Origin: Muscardinus avellanarius | Taxonomy: Eukaryota > Chordata > Mammalia > Rodentia > Gliridae | Length of the DNA: 64,000 bases | Direction: 5' to 3' | NCBI GenBank assembly: GCA_963383645.1 | Contig: OY726560.1 | Coordinates: 86,405,093 to 86,469,092 of the forward strand | The notes under the pieces: model-generated | What the model was told of the DNA's origin: nothing | The model's input: the letters and a program-made list of their open reading frames with translations, nothing else | The model's database searches: none | Translations under genes and position numbers: made by a program | In this document: positions 21,691 through 33,110 of the stretch, piece by piece | Layout: each line of letters starts with the position of its first letter | Position numbering within the stretch: position 1 is the stretch's first letter

Positions 21691-21989
21691 ACAGGGATTG
21701 AGAAGGATGCAAGCAAAGACCCAGGGAAAAAGAAAAGGGTGAGTGCTGAGGCTTATTATGCAGATTTGAGCTAATCAGCGGAGGAGGAAAACCTTACAAA
21801 TAAATAATAATTCTCAGACAAATCCTACTTTGGAGGACTCTCTTGGTGATGAGACTTCTTTTCTGCTTTGTTTCTAATTAAGGGTAGCTTTTCAGAGAGT
21901 AGGAAAGAGGAAAAGTGTCCTTTGAGCTTTTCAATTTTTATTTTGTTCCTGCTTTGAGTTATCACAAATTTCAATCATTTAAAAAAGAA

Positions 21990-22197
21990 CTAAGTTGAGC
22001 GTGGTGACACACACTTGTAATCTCAGCATTTGGAAGGCTGAGACAGGAGGATCCGGGTTCACGGCCAGCCTCAGCTACTTAATGAGGTCCTCTGCAACTG
22101 AGTGAGACCCTGTTTCAAAATAAAGAATAAAACATAGGGCTAGGGGTATAGATCAGAGGTAGAATGCCCCTGGGGCTCCATCCCCAATACCACAAAA
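21990..22197 (+). mobile_element. B1-dID-like SINE, older subfamily
   Basis: 'tgagcgtggtgacacacact', 'gacaggaggatccgggttca', 'agctacttaatgaggtcctc' and 'ggctaggggtatagatcaga'. Flanks AAAAAAGAACTA and AAAAAAGGGAACTA form a probable imperfect TSD. Confidence 0.9.
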
Positions 22198-24525
22198 AAG
22201 GGAACTAGCTTTAAATTTTAAAACATTTCCGATTGCATCAAAGTTTAGACATTCATGATCAGAAAGTTCTGTGTTGTTACATTTTTGTATTATTGCCCAA
22301 CAGCTCCAGACAATCAAGCAAAAAAAGCCACTTAGGAGTTTTGAAGTTTTCCCCTTCTTTATGTATTTGCTAGTTGAGGCACCATGATCACCTAATGTGA
22401 AATCTGCTCAAGTGCCAGATGAGATTTTTCTCCAAACTCTTTCTCCTTCCTGCAAGTTGTTTCCAATTTTGTTGGAGGTGCCCCTTCTAAAATTGCAGGC
22501 TTCTGAGCTGACTGCTGGATTTCTGTTTTTGGACTAAAGGAGAAAAGTTGCATTGATTGGAAAAAAGAGACAAAAGGCATTAAGGCAAAGGTGTATATTG
22601 TAAATGCAGAGAAAAGGACCAAATATGATCAAACAATGTTCTAAAGGGCATCCCTGAAAGAAGGCTATCCAAGTTAACCAGCTGGAAATAGATCAAGAAC
22701 GGTCAACCAAGCAAGGCACAAAACCAGTATGGACTGTCCCTGCCAGACATCAGTTTGTTAGCTAGTTAGTTTGTTTTCTTTTTGACTTTATTAAGTCAGT
22801 GATCATAAACGCAAATAGCCAGACTAACTAACAAAAGAGCACATAAAATAGTTACATTCAACCTCAGTGCACTTGCAGGTACGGATGCTATGCTATACTA
22901 TTCTAATAAATTATCTTTTCCTTAGGCAAAGGTTCATAGTTATAAATAGACCAGACAGTTAAAATTCCCCCTGGGGGGGAGTAAACATGGAATGATCATG
23001 GAATGATCACTTCCTATTGCTATGCAAAGCACAGCAGAGATCTTTTTGCACCCACTTGGTTTCTCTGTGCCTTGCATCCCTTCCTTGCTAACTGCATTGC
23101 AAAGTTATAGAGTCCAAACTTTCCCAGTCAGACAAATGGCAAAAGCCCATATTGGTTCATAGAAACCAAACTGGTTCAGAAGAGCTGCAAGAGTCACAAA
23201 GGTCATTTATCAGCTTTACCAAACGGCACTGAAAGCAGCGAATATGAGTCCTAAGTGGAAAGAAATGGACAGGCCTAAAGGCATGTCTTGCGCAGTTGCA
23301 GGAGACCCTCCTGTCCTCTTTATCAGCTTCACTAGCATGGGGCAACAAGTGGCTACACTGCTTAGAGTCTCATTCATGCTCTTCCCTGGGGCCAGACCAG
23401 ATTTATGGGGTCCTCAGAGTCAAGCCTTTATCTCAGGACTTCAGTAACCCCGGCCACAAATGAACCCTTTCATGGCAGATTCTTCAGATTGTATGCTTAT
23501 GGCTTAATGCTTTCAAATAAATATAAACATATAAACATGTACAGGAAAAACATTTCATGAAGATGTTTCTAAGGTGTGGTTTATTGTGTTATGTTCTTCC
23601 AAAAGAAATATTTCATCCCAGAGATTCAGATAGGATAAGAAGAGATTTATATAACAAGAGATTGGATGGTTTTAAGAAAAGAGGCCATGTAAGAAGTTAG
23701 AGTGTGAAGTCCAGAGTCATGGAACAGTTCCTCTGTCCAGAGTGGAAAGGTCTATGAGGTCTTCTACTTGGTAATTTGTGTAGTTGATTTGTATAGTTGG
23801 TCTGAAAACATTCCCCTTCAGGTATTATGTATTTAGGGGCAGTTATTAATGTTTTGTACCACAGTTTAGTGCGCCTGTGCTCTTTTCACCATGTTGGAAA
23901 CTATTCTCATCGGCCACTAACTGAAGCCCACAAGCTTAGTGTTCTGCTCTCCTGATACAGAGGTGGGAAGCCTTTCAGGAAAGCAACAACGGGTTTTATT
24001 CAGGTTTAAGAAATAGCATCTGGCCAAGAAAGAGGAGGCCTATGGGGAGAGTTTCCCATCCTCCCCAGGAGTGACCTCTCCTTAGGGTCACTTAGAGTGA
24101 CCCTGTCACTCACTCTTACTCATTTCTGCTTAACTACTCAACAAGAGGATCACAATGACAGGTGAGCCCTTGATACAACTTAATTAGCTCATTCCTTCTA
24201 CTACTCAGTGCATAGGTACACATAAATTCTGGGTACATTTATGAAGTTGATATTCAAAAATATTAATTCAAATTTGTACAATACTTTACTCATATTTTTG
24301 TTCAAATTTAGCAACAAGAAGCAGGAAAAAGATAATAAAAGTAAACGCATGTTTAAAGATTTTAGTCAATACCATCTTCCACATGTTCTATTAATTACTA
24401 TTTTGTTTGCTTTATTAAAATTCTTACTACTTTTTTCAAATAGTCATTCTTCATATGTAAAACAAACTTACCTTCTCAAATTTATTGTAAAGTATTTAGA
24501 TGCAGGACAATGATTTTCTCTAGGG
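22198..24525. other. Unassigned sequence, about 2.3 kb, less AT-rich
   Basis: Includes a short exact tandem (CATGGAATGAT twice at about 22,987-23,008) and short open frames on both strands near 23,157-23,447, neither recognisable. Composition at 22,400-23,450 is closer to average than the surroundings, so an old decayed retroelement or gene remnant is possible, but I cannot name it. Confidence 0.4.
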
Positions 24526-24538
24526 TCCAGTAAATTTT

Positions 24539-24727
24539 CTTTGTGTGTGTGATACTGGGGTTCTTGGAAACCCTTCTACCTCCGGGCTACACTCCCAGAC
24601 CCATTTTTATATTTTTCATTTGGAAACAGGGTCTCTTAGGCCAGAGAGGCTGGCTTTGAACCTGCGAGATCCTCCTGTCTCCACCTCCCAAGCGCGGGGA
24701 TTACAAGCGTGCACAACCACGCCCAGC
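24539..24727 (-). mobile_element. B1-dID-like SINE, short subfamily
   Basis: (GT)n then 'gatactggggttcttggaaa', 'gggtctcttaggccagagag' and 'gtgcacaaccacgcccagc'. An exact 13-bp TSD TCCAGTAAATTTT lies at 24,526-24,538 and 24,728-24,740. Confidence 0.95.
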
Positions 24728-24869
24728 TCCAGTAAATTTTTAATAAATACATATTGGTTGATTGAGTAAATAACATAGCTGAGAAAGAATGTGAGTGGTC
24801 ACTTACACCCTGAATGTAGACTCCTACTGAGCTACTACAAAGGACTTGCTGAATTTTATTTTTTTAATT

Positions 24870-25088
24870 TTTATTTATTTATATTTTTGCAGGTCTGAGA
24901 ATGGAACCCAGGGGCATTTGACCTCTGAGCTACACCCCCTGCCCTATTTTTTATTCTTTATTTTGAAACAGAGTCTCACTAAGTAGTGGAGGGCCTCACT
25001 AAGTAACTGAGGCTGTCCGTGAACCACGATCCTCCCGTCTAAGCCTCCCAAATGCTGGGATTACCAGCTTTCACCACCATGTCCGGCT
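24870..25088 (-). mobile_element. B1-dID-like SINE, older subfamily
   Basis: 'gagaatggaacccaggggca', 'ctgagctacacccc', 'gaaacagagtctcactaagt', 'ggagggcctcactaag' and 'tttcaccaccatgtccggc'. This is the older layout with the TCACTAAGT...GGGCCTCACTAAGT duplication. Confidence 0.9.
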
Positions 25089-26179
25089 TTTATTCTTTTT
25101 TTAACTTTGTAACGATGACAAGAATAATCCCTAAAAGGACTTCAACAATTTTACAAATATTCCTGAAACTTGTACAGCAGAAAATGGTAGTTAATATTGT
25201 TAAACTCTCTTAAAGACTAAGATATTTTTAAAAATCATTTGAAGACTATAAAACATGTTCCTCATGGAAAACATTGTGGCTAGTGGGCAGATGGCTGATT
25301 TTTGTTTCCCTATATATGTAACTTTATTTTGATTTAGTTTACAGGTTAAAAAATCAACATTTTGCAAATAAAATTTTCTTTATTATATTTTCTTATCTTC
25401 ATGTAGGAGATGTTGGAGCACATTCCTATTTCTACAGAACGCTTACATAATTGAAAGAATGCTAAAAAGGGACAGTTTATTTGACAAATAAGCAACATGT
25501 AACAGCCCAAGCATTTAAGTATGAATCAATATGCAAAGTTTTATATTTTGAAAGAGTCCTTGTTTATGATTCACAGTAAATCCAATCACAAGGTGTTCTG
25601 AAGAGATTTCCATTTCAATTATGCAGGTCTCATTATTATACTTTTAGGGAAGCATAAAGTACTCTACAAGGTCAAAGTCAACAGAAAGTCATAAAAGTGC
25701 AGAACCAATAGAAAAAAGAAGTTGGCAATTTCAAGAAATAAAGATGTAAATGTAACAGAGGCACTTCTTGCCTTTAAGAATTATTTTCAAAAATGAGAAA
25801 AACTTACAAGTTTTCTTTAAATTCTGAAGAAAGGATAATGCTTAGGGTTAATGTTTACTAATTAATGTAAATCCTGATTAGTTGTCTTTCATAATTATTA
25901 ATAATAATTTAGAAGATAATAAAACCAATTGATACAAATTAAGTCAATAAAATCTTAAGTTTATAGATCTTACTTAAGGATCTTCTCTATTTGCACTTAA
26001 GACTTAAAATAGGCCCACTCATCAGAAGTGGTTAAATCCTCTTGATACAGTAAACATACAGGTTACAAATAAGTGATTGGGAAAAGTTTGTAGAATATCC
26101 AGCCCAGAACAAATAAAATAATATATGTGTTTAGGGATGGAGGACCATATCACATAGTGTTTAATATTCCATTTTATTT
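25089..26179. other. Unassigned AT-rich sequence
   Basis: About 1.1 kb with no assignable repeat, RNA or coding feature. Confidence 0.5.
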
Positions 26180-26275
26180 TTATTTTTCTTATTTTTGTGG
26201 TGCTTGGGATTTAACCCAAGAACATTCTACCTCTAAGCTACACCTTCTTTCTTATTTTTTAAAATTTTATTTTGA
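26180..26275 (-). mobile_element. Old SINE, left piece of a split copy
   Basis: 'gtggtgcttgggatttaacc' and 'acctctaagctacacc' are the reversed ID-like half. The element is cut by two plus-strand SINEs at 26,276-26,595; its B1 half resumes at 26,596. Confidence 0.8.
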
Positions 26276-26399
26276 AGCCGGGCGTGGTGGCGTACGTTGT
26301 AATCCCCGCGCTTGGGAAGTAGAGACAGGATTGTGCAAGTTCAAAGTCAGCCTCTCTGGCTTAAGAGACCCTGTTTCCAAATAAAAATAATATAAAATA
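26276..26399 (+). mobile_element. SINE left monomer (B1 half only)
   Basis: GCCGGGCGTGGTGGCGTACG to 'cctgtttccaaataaaaata', then it stops before the ID-like half where a complete SINE starts. CpGs are mostly intact, suggesting youth. Either it is truncated at the 3' end or the next SINE inserted into its A-rich middle. Confidence 0.85.
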
Positions 26400-26595
26400 G
26401 CCGGGCGTGGCGGCACACGCTTGTAATCCCCGCGCTTGGGAGGCCGAGACAGGAGGATCGCACAGGTTCAAAGCCAGCTGCGGCGCTGGCTTAGGAGACC
26501 CTGTTTCCAAATTTAAAAAATATGTAAAAATAGGTCTGGGAGTGTAGCCCGGAGGTAGTAGAAGGGCTTCCAGGAACCCCTGTACCACCAAAAAA
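26400..26595 (+). mobile_element. B1-dID-like SINE, short subfamily
   Basis: GCCGGGCGTGGCGGCACACG, 'gggaggccgagacaggagg', 'ggcttaggagaccctg', 'gggagtgtagcccggaggta' and an A tail. One of the best-preserved copies in the window by CpG content. Confidence 0.95.
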
Positions 26596-26735
26596 AAAAA
26601 TGTTTTTGAAACAGGTTCTCCAAAAGTTGATGAGAGTCTCACTATTTTCTGAGGCTGTCCTTGAACCTGTGATACTCCTGTCTTGGCCCTCAAGTATTGA
26701 GATTACAGGCATGTGCAACCACACCTGGCTTGTAT
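26596..26735 (-). mobile_element. Old SINE, right piece of the split copy
   Basis: 'tttttgaaacaggttctcca', 'tgaggctgtccttgaacctg' and 'aggcatgtgcaaccacacct' complete the B1 half begun at 26,180-26,275. The outer flanks (near 26,165 and 26,737) share 'cattttat'. Confidence 0.8.
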
Positions 26736-27360
26736 TTCATTTTATAACTTCTGTAAGATTCGTAGTCTCAAGTGGGTGTGCCTCACTTTAGATAATGAAT
26801 AATTTCATTGAATGATTTACAGATATATTTAAAAGATATGAAATTATTTTGTGTATAAAATATCTTGATGATATAATGGAACCACAATAATTTATTAAGC
26901 ATAAAAGATCAGACCTTAACTATATTTATATATGAATGTAATTTTTTCTAGCTTAGATATCATTTGAAATACCTCTATCAAAGGCAAGTGTTTTCTAATT
27001 TATAATAATCTATACATCCTAGTCTGTATATAATAATAAGCTTTTGATGTTTAGTAACTACTTCATACAGAAGGTGGTGAAACAAACAAACATATGATGT
27101 GTGGTATTCCACGGTGTGAGAAGGTAAATATTAATGTGGAATCAAAAGTTACAGATTAGATCAGCATCTTGTCCAATTATTTCTGGTACTTTTAATTTAT
27201 GAAAAATGAGGGGGAAAATCAAATGTTAATTTACTTTCAGAATGTTTATATTATTGCCTTCTTGGTAAGATTCTTGAGGAGGTGTTAATTGGGTTTTACA
27301 TCATGTAAGATTAAGTGAATTAAGTTATTTTTTAGTTTAGTTAATTAATATAACATCCCA
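26736..27360. other. Unassigned AT-rich sequence
   Basis: No repeat or gene that I recognise. Confidence 0.5.
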
Positions 27361-27434
27361 TACACACACACACATCACATATATATATGTATATATATAT
27401 ATATCACATATATATCACATATATATCACATATA

Positions 27435-27472
<38 letters not shown>
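27361..27472 (+). repeat. Compound (CA)n/(TA)n microsatellite
   Basis: Alternates CA runs, TA runs and a small 'tatatatcaca' sub-repeat, ending with a (CA) array of about 16 units. Alternating purine-pyrimidine DNA can adopt Z-form or cruciform structure. Confidence 0.95.
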
Positions 27473-27476
<4 letters not shown>

Positions 27477-27531
27477 GTGAATTATGCTGAACCCTGGTAT
27501 ATATATGTGAATTATGCTGAACCCTAGTAAG
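27473..27531 (+). repeat. Tandem duplication next to the microsatellite
   Basis: 'atatgtgaattatgctgaac' occurs twice in succession (about 27,473 and 27,503), separated by 'cctggtat'. Probably replication slippage from the neighbouring array. Confidence 0.85.
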
Positions 27532-28257
27532 GTTTTCAGAGTAATTAAAAACATGCTTTAAATAAAACTTATTTTTATTAAAGTTGTGATTATCAAAATT
27601 GTACATGCTTGTAGTAAGCGAAGGAATTGCTAATTTGGCCAGTGAGCCATCATTTCACAAAGAAGCAGAGACTGTGTGCAGGCTCACAGCTTTACATTTT
27701 GACCAAGGACAGCTACCTCCCTGATGTGCACTCTTTAAACGAATTCTGCTTCTACATGTTATATGTAGACAGGCATTACTACAAAAAAATTGTAGAGGCA
27801 AAATTACCATTAATAAATAAATAAAATAGTAAAATAAACATTTTATACTAAATAAATCTAATAAGAATATGTTCTCTGGGCACTTCCGATTTTAGCTCTG
27901 ATGTTCAAGGAACTTTTAAAGTGTCAACTCTGTCCTGCCCAAGGAAGCAGTCAACAAAGTCAAAACCAATGTCCACTCATAAAGTAAGAATTGTGGTCAC
28001 AGGGCACACTGCCAATTCAAACCTGAAGAGACAGCAAAGAGACAGCAAACAGCCACAGCCAAGGTCAGCATCTTAGGAGGAGCCACTCAGGTCAGTGACT
28101 TGTTGCTGCTGAGAGGGGAAGCTGAAAAGATGAAGTGCCTGGGTCCCCAGGGGTCTGCACCTTCACAGCTTCTACCTGCAAGACTTGTACTCAGCATTAA
28201 TGGTAAAGGTTATAGAAAAACTCCCCATGTTTTGGAATACACATATAGAAATGGAAA
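27532..28257. other. Unassigned sequence
   Basis: About 28,010-28,200 is less AT-rich and includes a 60-codon open frame (28,100-28,282) that runs into the next SINE, so it is not a gene as it stands. 'gacagcaaagagacagcaaa' at 28,031-28,050 is a small tandem. Confidence 0.45.
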
Positions 28258-28440
28258 GCCACATAGTGGTGCTCACCTGTGATCCCAGAACTTGGAATGG
28301 TGAGACAGAAGGATCACAGGTTCTATGACAGCCTCAGCAAGTTAGTGAAACCTTCAGAAACATAACAAACCCTGTTTTTAAAAAGAGAATTTAAAAAGGT
28401 TTGGTGCTGTAGCTTGGAGATAGAATGGCCCTAGATTCAA
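28258..28440 (+). mobile_element. B1-dID-like SINE, old copy
   Basis: 'gccacatagtggtgctcacc', 'tgagacagaaggatcacagg', 'agcctcagcaagttagtgaa' and 'ggtgctgtagcttggagata'. Diverged; its tail runs into a GA-rich array. Confidence 0.8.
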
Positions 28441-28526
28441 CAGAAATACGGAAGAATAAAAGATAGAAGGAAACAGAGAAGAAAGGAAGGAAAAAAGAAA
28501 GGGAGAAAAACAAAAGAACAAAGGAG

Positions 28527-28581
<55 letters not shown>

Positions 28582-28640
28582 AGAAAGAGAAAGAGAGAAA
28601 GAAAGAAATAATAAAAGAAAAGAGGGAAAAAGGGAAGGAC
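28441..28640 (+). repeat. Purine-rich tract with (AAAG)n core
   Basis: About 200 bases almost free of pyrimidines, with an AAAG array at about 28,525-28,580, following the tail of the preceding SINE. Confidence 0.95.
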
Positions 28641-29002
28641 TTTTCAAGAAGTAGGTTCAAAGTAAAAGTAACTGTTTTGCAGTATGCTCAGATGACTTCC
28701 ACAGAAAAGAACCTGCCCTTCAAGGGAAGCTACTTTCTCAGACTCTTATGTGCCCCTGAGAAAATGCAATTAACCCAGTCCAGCCCTCTACCCTTACTGT
28801 CTCCTCAAATTGAAAAACAAGGTTAAGAAAAATTGCTTCTAAAGGTCAAAGTCTGGGTACTGGGTCCAATATAAATACCATATGCAACTGTCTAATTAGT
28901 GAATATCTCTCCCTCTTTTTTTACTATTGCATCCTCAGGGCTCCAATATGTCAGTAAATTGCAACCCACCAACTGCAAAACAGACTCTACCAAAAAAGAA
29001 GT
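28641..29002. other. Unassigned sequence
   Basis: About 360 bases with no recognisable feature. Confidence 0.5.
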
Positions 29003-29160
29003 TCTTAATGGCCATAGTAATACACATCTGTAATTCCAATATTTGGGAAACTAAGATAGGGGCGCCCATGCTCAAGGCCAGCCCACCATAACTTAGTGAA
29101 ACAAAAAAACAAAAGGGTTGTGGGATGGAGCTCAGTAGAATGTCCCCATAGTCAATCTTC
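29003..29160 (+). mobile_element. Decayed B1-dID-like SINE
   Basis: 'ggccatagtaatacacatct', 'tttgggaaactaagatag', 'aaggccagcccaccataa' and 'ggatggagctcagtaga'. Many substitutions, deletion in the middle. Confidence 0.65.
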
Positions 29161-29205
29161 ACAAAACAGAAGAAGTTTTTAGGGCAGTCAAGAAATAAAA
29201 AAGAG

Positions 29206-29206
<1 letters not shown>

Positions 29207-29251
<45 letters not shown>
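29207..29251 (+). repeat. (CA)n microsatellite
   Basis: About 20 CA units downstream of the decayed SINE. No other feature seen in 29,252-29,535. Confidence 0.95.
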
Positions 29252-29253
<2 letters not shown>

Positions 29254-29535
29254 AAAGAAACTGAAGCCTATAAGACTTATAGCTTCAATAATAATAAACA
29301 TTTAAACCTTTGCTAATTAGTTGAATCCCTCACAGTAAAAACTTTTAATATCACAATTCTTATTATTCCACATATACTGTTTGATTTTCCATAACAACAA
29401 AAATGACTATAAAAACACAGTATATTTCACAATAAAAGGCAAGAAAAAAGTCAGAAGAGAAAAAAAAAAAGTCAAAACAGACAATGTAAACATGAGAACT
29501 AAACAGATATGACACAGATTTTGGATGTTTTTTGC

Positions 29536-29697
29536 ACTGGGGATTGTTGAATCTAGGGGCATTTTACTCTGATCTATACTTCCAGACCTTTTTATTGTTT
29601 ATTTTGAAAGCATCATTAAATTAGAGAGTCTGGCCTCGAACATGTGTTACTCCTTAGCCTACCAAGTGCTAGGATTACAGGCTTTCACCACCACTCT
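29536..29697 (-). mobile_element. Decayed B1-dID-like SINE
   Basis: 'gcactggggattgttgaatc', 'ttccagacctttttattgtt' and 'gattacaggctttcaccacc'. Old-type copy. Confidence 0.8.
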
Positions 29698-29739
29698 TGT
29701 TCAGATTCTGGAATTTAATTTAAATATGATTGATATGTT

Positions 29740-29962
29740 GAGTCGGGCATGGTGCCGCACGCTTGTAATCCCCACGCTTGGGAGGCTAAGACAGGAGGAT
29801 CGCACAGGTTCGAAGCCAGCCTCAGCTACTTAGTGAGGCTCTCAGCAACTTAGTGAGACCCTGTTTCCAAATAAAATATAAAAAAGGTCTGGGAGTATAT
29901 CCCGGAGGTAGAAAGCCTCTGGGTTCCACCCCCAGTAACACCAAAAAAATATATATATATAT
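29740..29962 (+). mobile_element. B1-dID-like SINE, long subfamily
   Basis: 'gggcatggtgccgcacgctt', 'ggttcgaagccagcctcagc', 'tacttagtgaggctctcagc' and 'tctgggttccacccccagta', with an (AT)n tail. An exact 16-bp TSD ATATGATTGATATGTT lies at 29,724-29,739 and 29,963-29,978. Confidence 0.95.
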
Positions 29963-30039
29963 ATATGATTGATATGTTAAGGGTTCTAATTGAAACTCTT
30001 TTAACATGAAAGAACAGAGAATGAGGAAAACAGAGAGAT

Positions 30040-31021
30040 GAACAGATGGAAAAGTCAAATCAGATGTAAGAAAACACCAAAAGAAAAACATTGTAAGAGA
30101 AGTATGGGATGTCTTAAAGGCTCCGGAGAACCAATATGGCTAAAGAAAAACAACAGGAAACTTCCAGAGGTAACACTAAGAACCTCTACAAATGAAAGCA
30201 ATACGAGAAAAGTTCCAGAACATATAAAATTGTGAGCACATTACAAAAAAATGCCACATATGTATAATTGAAATACTAGATGAAAATAGAGAAAAAAGCA
30301 GAGAATGATTTGAAAGAGTAATGTTTTAACTTTGTAATGACAGATGGCAAAGCAAAGATGGAAAAAACGTCAGGCAAGATATACAGCAGAGAGTCTACAC
30401 CTACAGAATTGTATTCAAACTGCAGAAATCAAAGATGAAATACCTTAGGAGGAGAAGAAGACAGAGGGGAAAAATAATTCCCATCCTTGTAATACTTACC
30501 CAGAGAAACAAGGATGAGAATTACATTGAAATTCTCATCAGACACCATGAAGCAAAAGATATATAGAGTAAAATTTTAAAGTGTTGAGAGAGAAAAAAAG
30601 TCTATTTCTGGTATAACTGTTCATCAAAATTGAATTATACACAAAGACTTGCTAAGACAAATAAAACTGAAAGAAATTGTCTCTACTAGACTTGCCTTAA
30701 AAGAAATATTAAAAAAAAATCCTTCAGAGAGCCAGGCATGGTGGCGCACGCTTGTAATCCCCGCGCTTGGGAGGCCGAGACAGGAGGATCATGCAGGTTC
30801 AAAGCCGGCCTCGCTGGCTTAAGAGACCCTGTTTCCAAATAAAAATATAAAAAGTAGGTGCCTGGGAGTGTAGCCCGGACGGAGAAGGGTTTCCAGGAAC
30901 CCCGGTACCACCAAAAAACAACAACAAAAATCTTTCAGAGAGAATAAAATAGGCAAAACTTATATGTACATTAATAAAAGAAGCTCAGAGAAGTAATAAA
31001 GGTAAATAAAATTGTTTAACC
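30040..31021 (+). mobile_element. Old L1 ORF1/intergenic remnant
   Basis: Reads like the 3' part of an ancient L1 ORF1 and the ORF1-ORF2 spacer: 'aattctcatcagacaccatg', 'tcaaaattgaattatacaca', 'actagacttgccttaaaaga' and 'tccttcagagagaataaaat' after removal of the SINE at 30,731-30,925. No open frame remains. The left boundary is uncertain. Confidence 0.6.
30731..30925 (+). mobile_element. B1-dID-like SINE, short subfamily, nested in old L1
   Basis: 'gccaggcatggtggcgcacg', 'gggaggccgagacaggagg', 'ctggcttaagagaccctg' and 'aacaacaaaaa' tail. A 16-bp TSD AAAAATCCTTCAGAGA / AAAAATCTTTCAGAGA (one difference) lies at 30,715-30,730 and 30,926-30,941. Confidence 0.95.
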
Positions 31022-31160
31022 TTAGTAAAATGTATGGGGAGGGAGTAGATGGAAATGAGGTAGGATTCAGAGGGAAACACACCAAGGACTGTGTGCATGT
31101 GTGAACGTATCACTTTGAATCTATGATGAATAATTTTAATATGCAACAAATTATTTCTAA
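31022..31160 (+). mobile_element. L1 3'UTR terminal fragment
   Basis: 'gattcagagggaaacacacc' and 'ggactgtgtgcatgtgtgaa' match the fragment at 33,480-33,635, with the same ending 'tatgatgaataattttaata'. Only the 3' tip is present. Confidence 0.75.
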
Positions 31161-31370
31161 AAGAAAATGAATTTATTCTAGAAGACAAGCCTTACTTTAG
31201 TAGCAAAACTAGATAAAAAAATAAAAGAAAAAACAAATTAATATATTTGGTGAACATAGGTTAAATATTTCCTCGAAATATTAATCAATTAGATTCGACA
31301 ATGGTCCAGCCAAGTATGACTTATCTAATATGTGTAAGACTGGTTCAAAATTGGAAAATCAATATGCATT

Positions 31371-31567
31371 GAGCTTGGTGGTACACACCTGTAACCTAAG
31401 TATTTGGGGTGTTGAGAAAGGAGGATAGTGGATTCAAGGCCAGCCTCAGCAATTTAGCAAGACTTTCAGCAACTTAGTGAGATCCTGTTTCAAAATTAAA
31501 TAAACAAATAGGGTTAGTGTTGTGGCTCAGATGTAGAACATCTCAGGTTCAATTCCCAGTACCACCA
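31371..31567 (+). mobile_element. B1-dID-like SINE, older subfamily
   Basis: 'gcttggtggtacacacctgt', 'caaggccagcctcagcaatt', 'gcaacttagtgagatcctgt' and 'gtgttgtggctcagatgtag', where the right half retains a clearer tRNA A-box-like region. Confidence 0.9.
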
Positions 31568-31574
31568 CCACCAA

Positions 31575-31612
31575 GTAATAATAATAATAATGAAAATAAT
31601 AATAATAATAAT
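31575..31612 (+). repeat. (AAT)n microsatellite
   Basis: AAT units, with one GAA interruption, at the tail of the preceding SINE. Confidence 0.95.
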
Positions 31613-31779
31613 GCAGCTCATCACATCAATAAGATAAAGCTGTATGATCACATCATGTACAGAAAACATACTGACAAAATAAACATGCTTAATTATAAGT
31701 CTGTCAGCATATTAGACATTTCCCCAAATTGCTAAAGAATATTAAATATAATACTTACAGCTAATATGCTTTTTCCCCT

Positions 31780-33110
31780 CAAATAGAGAAAGGCAAGAAT
31801 TTATTCCTTCACTTCTACTATTCATGATTGTACTGGGAAATGAATCTAACACAAGAAAGAAAGGATATACAGATTGGCAAGAAATGTAAAAATTCATTAT
31901 GGTTTGTACAGATGGCATGACTGTCTATCTGGAAAATCCCCCCAAAATACCAAACACTCCTGTATCCAATAAGAAATTATAAGAAGTTGGCAGGATGCAA
32001 ATTTGATTAACAAAATTTAAGTGTATTATTATGTAATGGTGACGGGCAACGGGAAATTGAAATTATAAATACTATACCAAATAAAAATTAAAATAGTAAA
32101 AGTCTAACAGAGTTCATAATCTATAATATAGACATTTATAAAATTATAATGAAAGAAATTAAAGATCTAAATAAATGAAGAGTAGTTTGTTTTTATAGAT
32201 TGAAAGATGCAAAATGTTTAAGATATTCATTATATCCAAATTGATCTATACATTCAAAGCAATATGAATTAAAACATCCAAATAAAAAAGTATAAAATAG
32301 GTCTGGGAGTGTAGCCCTGAGGTAGAAGGGCTTCCAGAAACCCTTCTGGAAAATGTGTATATAAAGAAATATGTGTATATAATCAAAAAACACATAGATT
32401 TTAAAATTTATACAAAAGTACAAAAAATACCCCAAATAGCCAAAACAATAGTGAAGAACAATAAAGTCAGACAGCTCAAACTGATGACTCTTCATGACAC
32501 TTTTATATTAGATAAAGAATTGACACATAGGTCAATGGAATAGAGGACCAAGAAATAGGGAATTCAAAATAAAAGCTCAATAAGATGCCGCTACACACCT
32601 AATATGATGGCTAAAATCCAAACACAACAGTGCAAAAGGTAGACAAAGACATGTAGTCGCAGGAAGTTATATTCATTGCTGATGGAAAAGTGTATTGATA
32701 TACACTGGAAGACAATTTGGCAGCTTATTACTAAACTAATAATAGTGTAGATCCTGCCATTGTGATCTAAAGTATCTGCCTAAGTAATTTGTAAACATAT
32801 ATATGCAAAAAGCCACAAAACAATATTTACAGCTTTATTCATAATCATTGCACACTAGAAGCAATCAATGTCTTTCACAAAGTAGTATAGACATAAAATG
32901 AAGTGTTATTCGATGACAAGAAAATGAGTCATCAAGTTATAAAAGACATGTAAGAACATTAAGTTCATATTACTCTGAGAAAGAAGCCAGTTCAGAACAG
33001 TTGTAAATTGTAAGATACCATCTAACTACTGATACATACCATCTAACTAGAGAGAAAACAAGAACAGTAGTTCCAGAGGAGAGAATATTGTGCTGAGATT
33101 AGCCAATCTC
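31780..33110 (+). mobile_element. Old L1 ORF2 and 3' remnant
   Basis: Follows the L1 ORF2 order: 'ggatatacagattggcaaga', then a decayed FADD region ('tacagatggcatgactgtct'), 'gaaattaaagatctaaataa', 'aaattgatctatacattcaa', 'gaccaagaaatagggaattc' and 3' phrases ('gcagcttattactaaactaa', 'tttattcataatcattgcac'). Very diverged from L1-A and L1-B; no frame remains. A SINE fragment interrupts it at 32,278. Confidence 0.65.
32278..32345 (+). mobile_element. SINE right-half fragment
   Basis: Only the ID-like half of the short subfamily ('aaataggtctgggagtgtag', 'gaagggcttccagaaaccc'). It is 5' truncated and sits inside old L1. Confidence 0.85.

Noticed and set aside
28378..28660. Phe/Leu/Ser-rich minus-strand frames resembling membrane proteins
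   Set aside because: They are the reverse of an AAAG array; hydrophobicity is a simple-repeat artefact.
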